A stretch of 64,000 bases of DNA from Lachnospiraceae bacterium (GTDB lineage: Bacteria > Bacillota > Clostridia > Lachnospirales > Lachnospiraceae), in NCBI GenBank assembly GCA_900759665.1, contig CAAEWE010000025.1, forward strand, positions 18,180 through 82,179, written 5' to 3'. Of this stretch, positions 8,147 to 16,121 are shown piece after piece; positions within the stretch are counted from its first letter, which is position 1; every line of letters starts with the position of its first letter. Under the pieces are notes generated by a model. That model was not told the DNA's origin. It saw only the letters and a list, made by a program, of their open reading frames with translations, and searched no databases. A program made the position numbers and the translations under genes.

Positions 8147-8191
8147 GTATTTTGGAGCTACTACACATTTCAGAAAGGCGAGGACAAATGT

Positions 8192-9586
8192 ATGGAAAGA
8201 TTTGCAGAGATTATTTCAAAGGTAGATGATTTTGTCTGGGGACCGGTGATGCTGGTTCTCCTTGTGGGAACAGGAATTTTCCTGACCTTCCGGACACGTT
8301 TTTTAACATGGAGAAACTTAGGATACGCCTTAAAGAGCACCCTGAGCAAGGAGGCACGTACAAAAAGCCGTGGAGAAGGAGATGTTTCCCCGTTCTCGGC
8401 ACTGACAACCGCATTGGCGGCAACGATCGGTACCGGAAATATTGTCGGTGTTGCGACCGCCATGGTTTCCGGTGGTCCCGGAGCCCTCGTATGGATGTGG
8501 ATCTCCGCTGCATTCGGACTGACCTCCAAGTTCAGTGAATGTATGCTTGCCATCAAATATCGTGAAGTAAATGAAAAGGGTGAAATGAGCGGCGGACCAA
8601 TGTATACCATGAAAAAGGGTCTGAAAAACAAAACACTCGGAGCTGTTCTTGCATGGCTTTTTGCTTTATTTGCTGTGATCGCATCTTTTGGTATCGGAAA
8701 TATGACACAGGGAAATTCCATTTCCGGAGCGTTAAAGACCACATTTCATGTGCCGGTGGGGATTACAGGAATTGTCATCACAATCCTCTCCCTTCTGATC
8801 ATTGTGGGTGGAATCAAATCAATCTCAAAAGTATCGTCTGTTGTTGTTCCGGTCATGGCAATTTTCTATGTAATCTGTGGAATGATTGTGATCTTAGGTA
8901 ATATTTCGAACCTTCCGGCTGGTATTTCCATGATCTTTAAAATGGCATTTTCTGTGAAAGCGGCAGGTGGCGGACTTTGTGGAACGATCGTCGCCTCTAT
9001 GATGAATGCCATGAGATACGGTGTTGCCCGTGGTGTATTTTCCAACGAAGCAGGTATGGGTTCTGCTGCCATTACCGCTGCGGCTGCCACGACCGACAAT
9101 CCGGTACGTCAGGGATATATCAATATGACAGGAACCTTCTGGGATACCATCGTTGTCTGCACCATCACCGGACTGGCAATCGCATCTTCCGGCGTGCTTG
9201 GTATGACAGACGCAAACGGCGAACTGCTGACCGGCTCAGATATTACGATCGCAGCTTTCCAGACAGTGCTTGGTTCCGGCGGCGGCTGGCTCGTAACGAT
9301 CGGTATTACCCTGTTTGCGTTTTCCACGATCCTTGGCTGGGAATATCACGGAGAGAAAGCATTTGAATACCTTCTTGGCACACACCGGTACAACATGGTA
9401 TACAGAGTGATCTTTTCCCTGGTCGCATATCTTGGCTGTACACAGACATTGAGCCTTGTCTGGAATTTCTCAGATATCGCCAATGCACTTATGGCAATTC
9501 CAAACCTCATCTGTATGCTTCTGTTAAGTGGAGAGATTGCACAGGATATCCGCAATTTCCAGCCTGAGATAGAAGAAAATCGATGA
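8192..9586 (+). CDS. Alanine/glycine:cation symporter (AGCS) family protein
   Basis: A 464-residue polytopic membrane protein of the sodium:alanine/glycine symporter family. Family blocks are visible: LTTALAATIGTGNIVGVATA near residue 70, GPGALVWMWISAAFGL near residue 93, GGPMYTMKKGL near residue 134, RGVFSNEAGMGSAA near residue 278, and the late FAFSTILGWEYHGEKAFEY. It imports alanine or glycine with Na+ or H+; the precise substrate cannot be told. The start follows AAAGGCGAGG. It stands alone, with a leader terminator upstream and a strong terminator downstream. Confidence 0.93.
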   Translation: MERFAEIISKVDDFVWGPVMLVLLVGTGIFLTFRTRFLTWRNLGYALKSTLSKEARTKSRGEGDVSPFSALTTALAATIGTGNIVGVATAMVSGGPGALVWMWISAAFGLTSKFSECMLAIKYREVNEKGEMSGGPMYTMKKGLKNKTLGAVLAWLFALFAVIASFGIGNMTQGNSISGALKTTFHVPVGITGIVITILSLLIIVGGIKSISKVSSVVVPVMAIFYVICGMIVILGNISNLPAGISMIFKMAFSVKAAGGGLCGTIVASMMNAMRYGVARGVFSNEAGMGSAAITAAAATTDNPVRQGYINMTGTFWDTIVVCTITGLAIASSGVLGMTDANGELLTGSDITIAAFQTVLGSGGGWLVTIGITLFAFSTILGWEYHGEKAFEYLLGTHRYNMVYRVIFSLVAYLGCTQTLSLVWNFSDIANALMAIPNLICMLLLSGEIAQDIRNFQPEIEENR

Positions 9587-9658
9587 GATAGATGTTACAT
9601 CCTCAGTAAAAGGTTTATCAGACCACTGAGCCATACCTCATAGCTGTGGCCACCATCC

Positions 9659-9708
9659 GGATCTGCAGGTTTGTTCGTTTCCACTCAACAAACTTGCAGA
9701 TCCGTTTT
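9659..9708 (+). terminator. Strong terminator after the AGCS gene
   Basis: A 17-base inverted repeat, GGATCTGCAGGTTTGTT with its near-perfect complement at 9687-9703, around an 11-base loop and followed by GTTTTAT. It ends the rightward AGCS transcript. It also lies just past the 3' end of the leftward phosphotransferase fragment. Confidence 0.8.
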
Positions 9709-10042
9709 ATAGTTTCTTCACTTCCCTTGCAAAATCGTCCAGCACCCAGTCATACATATGTGGATCTTCGTATTCGCGGTATCCCCGCTCCACCACCATT
9801 CCCAAACGCTGCCAGATACGATAAATCTGGAGACGGACCTTTTCATTTCCGGTAAATTCTGTTTTGCCATAGCCCTGCAGAAAATATGGATCAGGAGTAT
9901 CTCCAAAGTCGTGAAAATCATGGCTTAATAACGGATCTGACCATAAGACTGCCGCATAATCAATAAGTCCGGTCAGCTTTCCGTTTTTTATCATAAGATT
10001 TCCATCCCAGGTAACATGCATAAAACTAATACCAAGATGCAT
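9707..10042 (-). pseudogene. Fragment of an aminoglycoside phosphotransferase (APH)-type kinase
   Basis: Only the C-terminal half of an APH/choline-kinase fold protein remains (111 codons). It has HVTWDGNLMIKNGKLTGLID, which corresponds to the catalytic loop and metal-binding stretch, and then WSDPLLSHDFHDFGDTPDPY. The N-terminal ATP-binding lobe (about 120-150 residues) is absent. A stop codon lies a few codons upstream of the first Met, and the previous gene (GNAT, ends at 10076) begins immediately after. No good ribosome binding site precedes it. I read it as a deletion remnant. Confidence 0.65.
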
Positions 10043-10075
10043 AAAGATTCCAATCTTCTAATTTATTTCCCGTCT

Positions 10076-10954
10076 TTACGCATGGGAAAGCTCCGGAAAA
10101 TAAAGTTTTTCTTTCTCAATACTTTTAAGTTTCTCCCCGAAATAAAACAGCCTGTAATCTTCTGCTCCATCATATTTCTCTGCGATACACATATCCATGT
10201 CTTTCCGATCCGGCACAAAACCAAGTCTGCATGTATGATATGCCCCTCTTACCCGCTGCAAAACATCCGAAAGTGCCACTTGATCTTTACATATGATACT
10301 CTGTAAAAGCAGTGTATCCTCCTCTGTCTCTGCTACAATAAAATATTCCAGATCCTTTGCATAATGGACATTTTCCATATCTGCGGTATAAAACATCTGC
10401 AAACCAAATTTGTTGATCTGCTCCATCGAAGAATTTACCGCGCTGTGCCGGATCATATCCATATATTTTTGCTTCATCTTCCCATCTGCAGTATTTACCG
10501 GCATAAAACGCTCTCCCTCAGACCGTCTCTTACGAAACTCCTCTTTAACCTCATACCGGTACTCCGTTACCCTTGAAAATCCGCATTGATCATAAAACTC
10601 CAAAGCCTCCAGATTGGCAAACAGATAAAATCCATCACAATTGTCCTTGTACTGCTCTATCACATGATCTATGAGTTTTTTTGCCAAGCCCCGCCTGCGA
10701 TAGTTCTCGTCTGTCATAACGGTTCCAATCTGTATGTAATTCCTCTCTACGCCGTTCTGAAGAAAGGTCATCCGGTTTGCGGATACATTGGAAATTATTT
10801 TTCCATTCTCCATAAATGAATACGGAATATAATCTCCCTCAAAATATCCCCCAGTGACCCAGTCCTCAAAATCAATCCAAAAAGTTTTCTTTGCTAATTC
10901 ATTGAGCGCATGACGCAGAGTGTCGTCACGCATGTAATCACTTACTAATTCCAT
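10076..10954 (-). CDS. GNAT-family N-acetyltransferase with a C-terminal extension
   Basis: 292 residues. The GNAT fold covers about residues 1-140, with the acetyl-CoA loop seen as RRRGLAKKLIDHVIEQ (near residues 87-102) and a late YDQCGF. The remaining 150 residues look like a second acidic domain that I do not recognise (FIVAETEEDTLLLQSIICKD). The substrate is unknown. It starts at an ATG with AGGAGGAGAAT upstream. It lies among decayed acetyltransferase and phosphotransferase pieces but appears complete. Confidence 0.85.
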   Translation of the reverse strand: MELVSDYMRDDTLRHALNELAKKTFWIDFEDWVTGGYFEGDYIPYSFMENGKIISNVSANRMTFLQNGVERNYIQIGTVMTDENYRRRGLAKKLIDHVIEQYKDNCDGFYLFANLEALEFYDQCGFSRVTEYRYEVKEEFRKRRSEGERFMPVNTADGKMKQKYMDMIRHSAVNSSMEQINKFGLQMFYTADMENVHYAKDLEYFIVAETEEDTLLLQSIICKDQVALSDVLQRVRGAYHTCRLGFVPDRKDMDMCIAEKYDGAEDYRLFYFGEKLKSIEKEKLYFPELSHA

Positions 10955-11002
10955 GTTTTAATTCTCCTCCTGTTTCACTTAATTTTCTCTCCTCCAAATA
11001 TT

Positions 11003-11197
11003 TTATATTACGCTGTCAGCAATCCTTTCATATGCCTGTTTCCAGTTTCTGTGAGCATTTCCAAATTCTATCGGTACCAGTTTCCACTGTCCATCTACAT
11101 TACGCCAACATTCGCTCACCTGTTGATGTCTCACAAAATGCTCCAGTGAGTATGTGTTAAAATTTTTACTGTTTAATTTTTCATAGTGTATTATCAT
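11003..11197 (-). pseudogene. N-terminal remnant of a GNAT-type acetyltransferase
   Basis: A 64-codon reading frame. Residues 1-45 (IIHYEKLNSKNF, SLEHFVRHQQVSECWR, GQWKLVPIEF) resemble the N-terminal segment found on some clostridial GNAT proteins, in which the acetyltransferase fold follows. Here the text changes after PIEF and stops 18 codons later, so the catalytic part is missing. It is most likely a broken gene; a genuine small protein cannot be ruled out. This family match is from memory. Confidence 0.4.
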
Positions 11198-11723
11198 ATT
11201 TTCTGTCCCTTTCTTAATCTGATTCGTTTAGGGTTATGTGTTGCGAATTATATAATGCCAATGCTACAAAGTCAACAACATTTTATACTATATTTCTCCT
11301 GACAATCAGATAACGATAAAACCTGTGTTTTCTCCTTAATTTGCACTACCTTGCAAGCGTTTTCCGCACGAAAAAAGCAGAACCAATCCATTTTCTCTTT
11401 GGAATCAGCTCTGCGTCTTGGCGTCTGGCTCATTTACTATTTCAATGATTCTACCGGCGAGGACACCAATGTAATCTGTCTGGAAATACTTTGCAAAGGA
11501 TGCACAAAGCCTAAACAGTGCCATCTGAATCACAGTTCCATCCTCTCTCTGAACGCATGCGTGGTTTATCAAATATATCTTAACAAAAAATGCCAATCCA
11601 TCCGCATGGTATGGTGACATAGGATTTCATTTCAAAATACAATAATGTACCTATGCACCATACAATAACAGATTTCTGGCATTTTTATCTACATCAATTT
11701 CTCTATATTACCAAGCGTCATGT
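11198..11723. other. Gene-free, AT-rich stretch with an imperfect inverted repeat
   Basis: About 525 bases without a convincing gene. A 71-codon minus-strand frame at 11405-11620 has no ribosome binding site and no family I recognise. It contains an imperfect inverted repeat: TATGGTGACATAGG at 11610-11623 and CCTATGCACCATA at 11650-11662. This could be a decayed mobile-element end or a hairpin. Nothing else stands out. Confidence 0.45.
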
Positions 11724-11936
11724 TCATCGCTCGTTATTTCCCAATAAATCGCGAAAATAAGCAGTGACACTGTCCCACAATTCCTGGTCTGAACCATCAA
11801 CCATTAAATTCACATTGTTATTATGTGCAAACTCTTTTGCTAATTTTCTTAATGTACTAAGGTCAACTGGTTGTTTTAATAAAATAGACATGGTAATCTT
11901 ATCTTTTTCTTTTATCAACTGTTGAAATAAATCCAT
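11724..11936 (-). CDS. Small 70-residue protein, unrecognised
   Basis: A 70-residue acidic/basic mixed protein, MDLFQQLIKEKDKITMSILL and onward, with no membrane segment and a predicted alpha/beta character. It ends YFRDLLGNNER. It has a usable ribosome binding site (GAGGTAACAAAA before ATG). I do not recognise a family. It follows, on the same strand and after about 50 bases, a secreted carbohydrate-binding-like gene and a membrane protein, in a stretch noticeably richer in A+T than its surroundings. The three may form one acquired unit. Confidence 0.5.
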   Translation of the reverse strand: MDLFQQLIKEKDKITMSILLKQPVDLSTLRKLAKEFAHNNNVNLMVDGSDQELWDSVTAYFRDLLGNNER

Positions 11937-11983
11937 TTTTGTTACCTCATTCTTTTACATATATATCGAAAAATTTTGTTCTA

Positions 11984-12385
11984 TCATGAACAGCAAAAAT
12001 AACTATAATCCGTTGGAAATTGTTGAAATGGTTCATTTACCAGAATACCAAATGTAACGTCTTCCCCCACTTCAATATCTTGATTATATTGATTGTTTTT
12101 TACAATATATCTATTAGTTCTGCCCTTGTTGTCTAATTTAGCATTCCAAATATTAGCAATAGAATTTTCCAAAGAAAATGCCAGACACCAGTTATCAATT
12201 TTATAATCCCCCGTATTCTTAATCGTAACCTCTGCAACATATCCATCCGACCAACTAGAAGTAATGAAAAAAATGACCTGGTATCCCTCGCCAGAATACA
12301 GATAACTATCCTCTACTTTTGCCATAGAATTTGATGTTTGCAGTAAACTTGAAATCATTGCTAAGATCAGTACAATTGAAATCAA
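11984..12385 (-). CDS. Secreted protein with a cellulose-binding-like domain; start disrupted
   Basis: The mature part (about residues 25-133 from the TTG at 12385) resembles a family 2/3-like carbohydrate-binding beta sandwich: F.ITSSWSDGYVAEVTIKNTGD, then KIDNWCLAF, NIWNAKLD, KNNQYNQDIEVG, FGILVNEPFQQFPTDYSYF. The N-terminus is a hydrophobic signal segment. The natural start appears to be ATG at 12418, preceded by GAAAGGAAAAA and overlapping the end of the upstream gene. It reads M-K-M-stop-R-K-K-L-E-N-S before the hydrophobic run, so an in-frame TAG at 12407-12409 interrupts it. Either translation restarts at the TTG at 12385 or the gene is inactivated. The ligand is unknown. Confidence 0.55.
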   Translation of the reverse strand: MISIVLILAMISSLLQTSNSMAKVEDSYLYSGEGYQVIFFITSSWSDGYVAEVTIKNTGDYKIDNWCLAFSLENSIANIWNAKLDNKGRTNRYIVKNNQYNQDIEVGEDVTFGILVNEPFQQFPTDYSYFCCS

Positions 12386-12386
12386 G

Positions 12387-12986
12387 CTATTCTCTAATTT
12401 TTTTCTCTACATTTTCATTTTTTCCTTTCTTTTTAAAAAACAACCATGTAACTATAAATAATATCAAAACCCCGACAGAAAAAAGAATGTTTACTTCTAA
12501 TTCGTATTCATCAGGGAATACATATGATGTCCGGGAGAGCGGGGATTGAAGCGGATAATGATTTACTCTTAAATGATCGTTGCATACTGATATAAATTGA
12601 TAGATTGCAAATGCTGTCATCATATATCCTATTGACAGTATTCCTCTAAGCCATAAAAATATTTTACTTGTCTGTTTTTTTCTCCATTCCCTTAAACAGA
12701 TGAATACTACAATCACATCAAAAAACAACTGCATCATAAGCATAATTTTCAAAAGAATTAGTCCTGAATTCCTTATATCTACCACAATATCATTACAAGC
12801 ATTTACCAAACTGCCATGAAACAGCAATTGAAATCCATTATATGACCTTGTAGGCAATGCTGCTACTGTAGAAATACCAGCACCCATTCTAATTTCTAAT
12901 ATTGGTTGACTTAACCTCACAAGAGACAACACAGGCACTAAAAGCCAAATACAACACATTAATTTATGTACCTTATTTTCTTTCAT
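12387..12986 (-). CDS. Four-helix membrane protein, unrecognised
   Basis: 199 residues with hydrophobic helices at about 8-26, 76-97, 108-130 and 162-183. A loop between helices 3 and 4 holds NHYPLQSPLSRTSYVFPDEYE, and the tail is basic. Between helices 1 and 2 is an extracytoplasmic segment of about 50 residues. Start at ATG with AAAGGTG upstream. Its last codons contain the ribosome binding site and likely original start of the next gene, so the two are translationally coupled. No family recognised. Confidence 0.6.
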   Translation of the reverse strand: MKENKVHKLMCCIWLLVPVLSLVRLSQPILEIRMGAGISTVAALPTRSYNGFQLLFHGSLVNACNDIVVDIRNSGLILLKIMLMMQLFFDVIVVFICLREWRKKQTSKIFLWLRGILSIGYMMTAFAIYQFISVCNDHLRVNHYPLQSPLSRTSYVFPDEYELEVNILFSVGVLILFIVTWLFFKKKGKNENVEKKIRE

Positions 12987-13085
12987 TAAATTTCACCTTT
13001 CTTCCTAAAAAGACATTTTTGATTACTTTTATTTTCATATCAAACTACACATCAAAATATACTCAATCTGTCAATGATCGTAATA

Positions 13086-13757
13086 TCACTTTTTCACCGA
13101 ACATACCATTAACTGAATCTCATTTTCCGAGGAGAAGCTTCCGCTGAAATCAGCATAACTGTCCCCAACACATAACCCTAATCCGGAAAATATTTCCGTT
13201 ATTTCATCCAAGATATATAACCGGATCGTATTTCCCTCATGCATTTCCGGCTTTGACAACACTTCCCCATACGGATAATCAATCTGCCCGTATAACATTG
13301 TTCTGCTCTCCCGATTCCACTCAAAGGCAGACAATGTCAGTCCATTTTCCCCTGCATCCCACAATTTACATAGGAAGTGTGTGTCCGCATAACTGCCATT
13401 CATAATATCCATGAAATGCTTTCCACCCTTTTTTAATGCTCTTGCAACAACTTCAAATATTTTTCTGTTTTCCGTCTCATTTTCCAGATAACCAATGGCT
13501 CCATCTGCCATATTGAGTACCACATCAAATTCATTTTCAAAGGAAATATCACGGATATCTCTGCATATAAATGCTGCGTTTAACTTCTCTTTTCCTGCCT
13601 GCTTGGCTGCATACCTGATATATGCCGGTGTAATATCCACACCGGTCACCTCGTAACCACGTCTTGCAAACTCCAGAGAATGCCGACCAAATCCACATGC
13701 AAGATCAAGGATTCTCTCATTCCCTTTTAATTCCAGCTTATCGATCAAAAAATCCAC
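13086..13757 (-). CDS. Class I SAM-dependent methyltransferase, probably 5'-truncated
   Basis: 223 codons. SAM-binding motif I reads ILDLACGFGRHSLEFA (about residues 16-31), followed by GYEVTGVDITPAYIRYA, RDIRDISFENEFDVVLN and the post-motif LKKGGKHFMDIMNG. Relatives normally carry about 40 more residues before motif I. Here the frame opens at a GTG directly after an in-frame TAG and no ribosome binding site is correctly placed. An AGGGAGG does lie about 14 bases upstream. It follows the TetR gene by about 30 bases in the same operon. The substrate is unknown. It may be a recent deletion product or may start at the GTG. Confidence 0.65.
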   Translation of the reverse strand: MDFLIDKLELKGNERILDLACGFGRHSLEFARRGYEVTGVDITPAYIRYAAKQAGKEKLNAAFICRDIRDISFENEFDVVLNMADGAIGYLENETENRKIFEVVARALKKGGKHFMDIMNGSYADTHFLCKLWDAGENGLTLSAFEWNRESRTMLYGQIDYPYGEVLSKPEMHEGNTIRLYILDEITEIFSGLGLCVGDSYADFSGSFSSENEIQLMVCSVKK

Positions 13758-13785
13758 CTAACGTTTTGTGTCCTCCCTCATTCTG

Positions 13786-14373
13786 TTAAAATTCTCTGAT
13801 CATTTCATTTAATGCCGTTTCCAATTGCCTGATTACTTTTTCCTTGTCCTGCGCCCCATCATAAATACTGTAATACAGATACATGATTGCATAGAATCGA
13901 ACGGCTTTATAATCAGCATCCACAATGTCCATATTTCGAAATAAATCTTTCACATATTCCACCGGTCCGGACGCAAGATACTGCTGGTACAATCCCTGCA
14001 TTTCCTCGTTTCGAAACTGCTCTAAGGTAAGCAATTTACGAAACGAAGAGGCAAAGTCATCCTCTGTCCAATATTTGAACATAGACTTACTATATTCCAA
14101 AAAATCTTCCATGGTTGTTTCCTGATATTTTTCCGGATCCTTTTCCATTTCTTCTTCCGGTACATTGTTCTTTTCTGCCTGTTCACTATCTCCTTGTTCC
14201 ATACGTTTTACAATATGTTCAAAGATATCCCGCTTATTTTGATAATGACGATACAAGGCACCCTTCGTCATACCCAATTCTCCGGCGATCCGGCTGACCG
14301 ATACTGCTTCATATCCATCCCGCGCAAACAAATGAAGTGCCACGGTTAAGATTTCTTCCTTTGTGTTTCCCAT
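13786..14373 (-). CDS. TetR/AcrR-family transcriptional regulator
   Basis: 195 residues from ATG 14373 (GGGAGGCGTGTT upstream; a longer in-frame reading lacks a site). The TetR DNA-binding domain occupies residues 1-50: ILTVALHLFARDGYEAVSVS and RIAGELGMTKGALYRHYQNK. The ligand-binding domain follows and is not assignable. The gene sits downstream of a GNAT gene whose promoter carries two palindromic TAAACG-type operators (15077-15090 and 15105-15118). It therefore most likely represses its own operon (GNAT-TetR-methyltransferase). Confidence 0.88.
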   Translation of the reverse strand: MGNTKEEILTVALHLFARDGYEAVSVSRIAGELGMTKGALYRHYQNKRDIFEHIVKRMEQGDSEQAEKNNVPEEEMEKDPEKYQETTMEDFLEYSKSMFKYWTEDDFASSFRKLLTLEQFRNEEMQGLYQQYLASGPVEYVKDLFRNMDIVDADYKAVRFYAIMYLYYSIYDGAQDKEKVIRQLETALNEMIREF

Positions 14374-14427
14374 AACACGCCTCCCATAACGATTCACTTT
14401 CCTGTCTTCCAACAATCTCTGCTTTAT

Positions 14428-15054
14428 TTACCCAAAGATCTGCCCCGGAAGCTTTTTCTTTTCCTTCGTCGGAAATTGTCTGTCAAATTCTTCCACCGCC
14501 GTTTCATCAACAAGATAGCCTTCCGGTGTGGTATATTCTCCGGTTACTTCATCCAGATATCCCGGTATCAGCTCTTTACACAGGAAGAAAGAGGCATCCT
14601 CCCCCTCCGGAAGGCCGTGATAACGGATCCCAAATTCACTTGCCTCCCGAAATCCGCTTTTTCCGTAAAAGGCTATATTACCTTCAAAGCACAAGGCTCC
14701 GCATCCAAATTCCCTCGCTTTTTCCAGAGAATAATCCAACAAAATCTTTCCATATCCTTTTCTTTTCCATTGCGGTGCAATACAAATAGGTCCCATTGTC
14801 ATGATGGGGATCTTGCTTCCATCATCCGCTGCGATCAATGCTCTCATAAACATATTCTGTCCGATGAGTTCTCCGTTCTGCTCCATCACAAGATCAAGCT
14901 CCGGCACAAACGCAGCATCCTTTCGGAGCTGGTGCAGTACATAATGCTCCATACATCCCGGACGATATACATTCCAGAAGCTTTCCCTTACCAGATTCTC
15001 TACTTCATGATACTCTCCTTTTTCTTCTGACCGAATCACAATATTACTCTTCAT
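14428..15054 (-). CDS. GNAT-family N-acetyltransferase
   Basis: 208 residues from the ATG at 15054 (AAAGAGAAG upstream; the longer TTG start at 15072 would place the ribosome binding site inside the gene). The GNAT fold shows LVRESFWNVYRPGCMEHYVL, IMTMGPICIAPQWKRKGYGK (acetyl-CoA loop) and a later YGKSGF. The family is the YhbS-like group; the substrate is unknown. It is first in an operon with a TetR regulator 55 bases downstream, and its promoter overlaps two likely TetR operators, so it is probably the regulated function. Confidence 0.85.
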   Translation of the reverse strand: MKSNIVIRSEEKGEYHEVENLVRESFWNVYRPGCMEHYVLHQLRKDAAFVPELDLVMEQNGELIGQNMFMRALIAADDGSKIPIMTMGPICIAPQWKRKGYGKILLDYSLEKAREFGCGALCFEGNIAFYGKSGFREASEFGIRYHGLPEGEDASFFLCKELIPGYLDEVTGEYTTPEGYLVDETAVEEFDRQFPTKEKKKLPGQIFG

Positions 15055-15076
15055 TTTATCTTCTCTTTCCAAAAAA

Positions 15077-15118
15077 TAAACGACCGCTTACATTTTCATT
15101 TTAGTAAACGACCGTTTA
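15077..15118. promoter_or_regulatory. Twin palindromic operators for the adjacent TetR regulator
   Basis: Two copies of a 14-base palindrome: TAAACGACCGTTTA at 15105-15118 (perfect outer arms TAAACG/CGTTTA) and TAAACGACCGCTTA at 15077-15090 (one mismatch). Their centres are 28 bases apart. The first fills the spacer between -35 and -10 of the GNAT-TetR promoter and the second lies at the transcription start, as expected for repression. Confidence 0.75.
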
Positions 15119-15126
15119 TTTGTCAA
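15098..15126 (-). promoter_or_regulatory. Promoter of the GNAT-TetR operon
   Basis: -35 TTGACA at 15121-15126, a 17-base spacer, and -10 TAAAAT at 15098-15103 on the minus strand. One operator palindrome lies inside the spacer. Confidence 0.75.
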
Positions 15127-15180
15127 GAATTTTATTTATAAATTGCTCAAACTGATATGTAATGATGTAGTATACCTGTT

Positions 15181-15209
15181 TTGACTTTATATCCACAATA
15201 TGCTATAAA
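15181..15209 (+). promoter_or_regulatory. Promoter of the TrmH-type gene
   Basis: -35 TTGACT at 15181-15186, a 17-base spacer, and -10 TATAAA at 15204-15209, about 50 bases before the ATG at 15261. Confidence 0.7.
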
Positions 15210-15260
15210 ATTAACTATGTTTATCTGCATTTACGCTGGATTTATTAACAGGAGGCTTCC

Positions 15261-16121
15261 ATGGCAGAGATTATCACAATCACCGATTTTCAGGCACCGG
15301 AGCTTGATATTTATGCCCGATGCTCTGAAACGCAGCTCTTACATTACTATGAACCAAAGGGCGGTATTTTTATCGCAGAAAGTCCCAAGGTGATCGAGCG
15401 GGCTCTAAATATGGGCTGCGAGCCCATTTCCATCCTTACGGAAACAAAGCATATTGATACGCAATTGTCGGGGATTCTCTCCCGCTTTCCAGAGCTTCCT
15501 GTTTATACCGCACCCTATGAGGTACTGACGCAGCTTACAGGCTTTGCCCTGACCAGAGGGGCACTGTGTGCCATGCATCGTCCTGCCCTGAAGTCTGTCG
15601 GGGAGCTTTGCCGGGACGCCAGACGCATCACCGTTCTGGAAAATGTAGTGAATCCCACCAATGTCGGTGCGATCATCCGGTCCGCAGCGGCTCTCCACAT
15701 GGATGCCGTTTTGCTGACACCGGCCTGCAGCGATCCCTTTTACCGCCGTGCCGCCCGCGTCAGTATGGGAACGGTATTTCAGATTCCATGGACTTATCTG
15801 TCCGCCGGTCCGTCCGCTGACGTTCCACCGAGGAAAGATGCTTCTTACCACGGATCCTATGTAGAACAACTGAAAAATCTGGAATTTCTCACGGTTGCCA
15901 TGGCACTTAGGGATCAATCCCTGTCGATTACAGATCCTGCTCTGGCAAACGCCAAAAAGCTTGCGATCATCTTAGGCACCGAGGGCGAAGGACTGGCACA
16001 GGAAACCATTGACGCCTGCGATCACACGGTTATGATCCCGATGTCCCATGGCGTCGATTCCCTCAATGTCGCTGCTGCCAGTGCCGTTGCTTTTTTTGAG
16101 ATCACAAAGGATATTACATAA
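15261..16121 (+). CDS. TrmH/SpoU-family RNA 2'-O-methyltransferase
   Basis: 286 residues. The C-terminal SPOUT (alpha/beta knot) domain has all three family motifs: NPTNVGAIIRSAAAL (about residues 132-146), ILGTEGEGL (about 237-245) and IPMSHGVDSLNVAAASAV (about 257-274). An N-terminal substrate-binding domain of about 110 residues precedes it. It methylates a ribose in tRNA or rRNA; the target is not deducible. AGGAGG precedes the ATG. Its last 8 bases overlap the convergent transketolase-like gene. Confidence 0.9.
   Translation: MAEIITITDFQAPELDIYARCSETQLLHYYEPKGGIFIAESPKVIERALNMGCEPISILTETKHIDTQLSGILSRFPELPVYTAPYEVLTQLTGFALTRGALCAMHRPALKSVGELCRDARRITVLENVVNPTNVGAIIRSAAALHMDAVLLTPACSDPFYRRAARVSMGTVFQIPWTYLSAGPSADVPPRKDASYHGSYVEQLKNLEFLTVAMALRDQSLSITDPALANAKKLAIILGTEGEGLAQETIDACDHTVMIPMSHGVDSLNVAAASAVAFFEITKDIT

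Noticed and set aside
8083..8191. Glycine riboswitch before the AGCS gene
   Set aside because: These symporters often have one, but the leader is too short and lacks the aptamer core.
11405..11620. 71-codon minus-strand frame
   Set aside because: No ribosome binding site, no recognised family, and it lies in a decaying stretch. I left it in the gene-free note.
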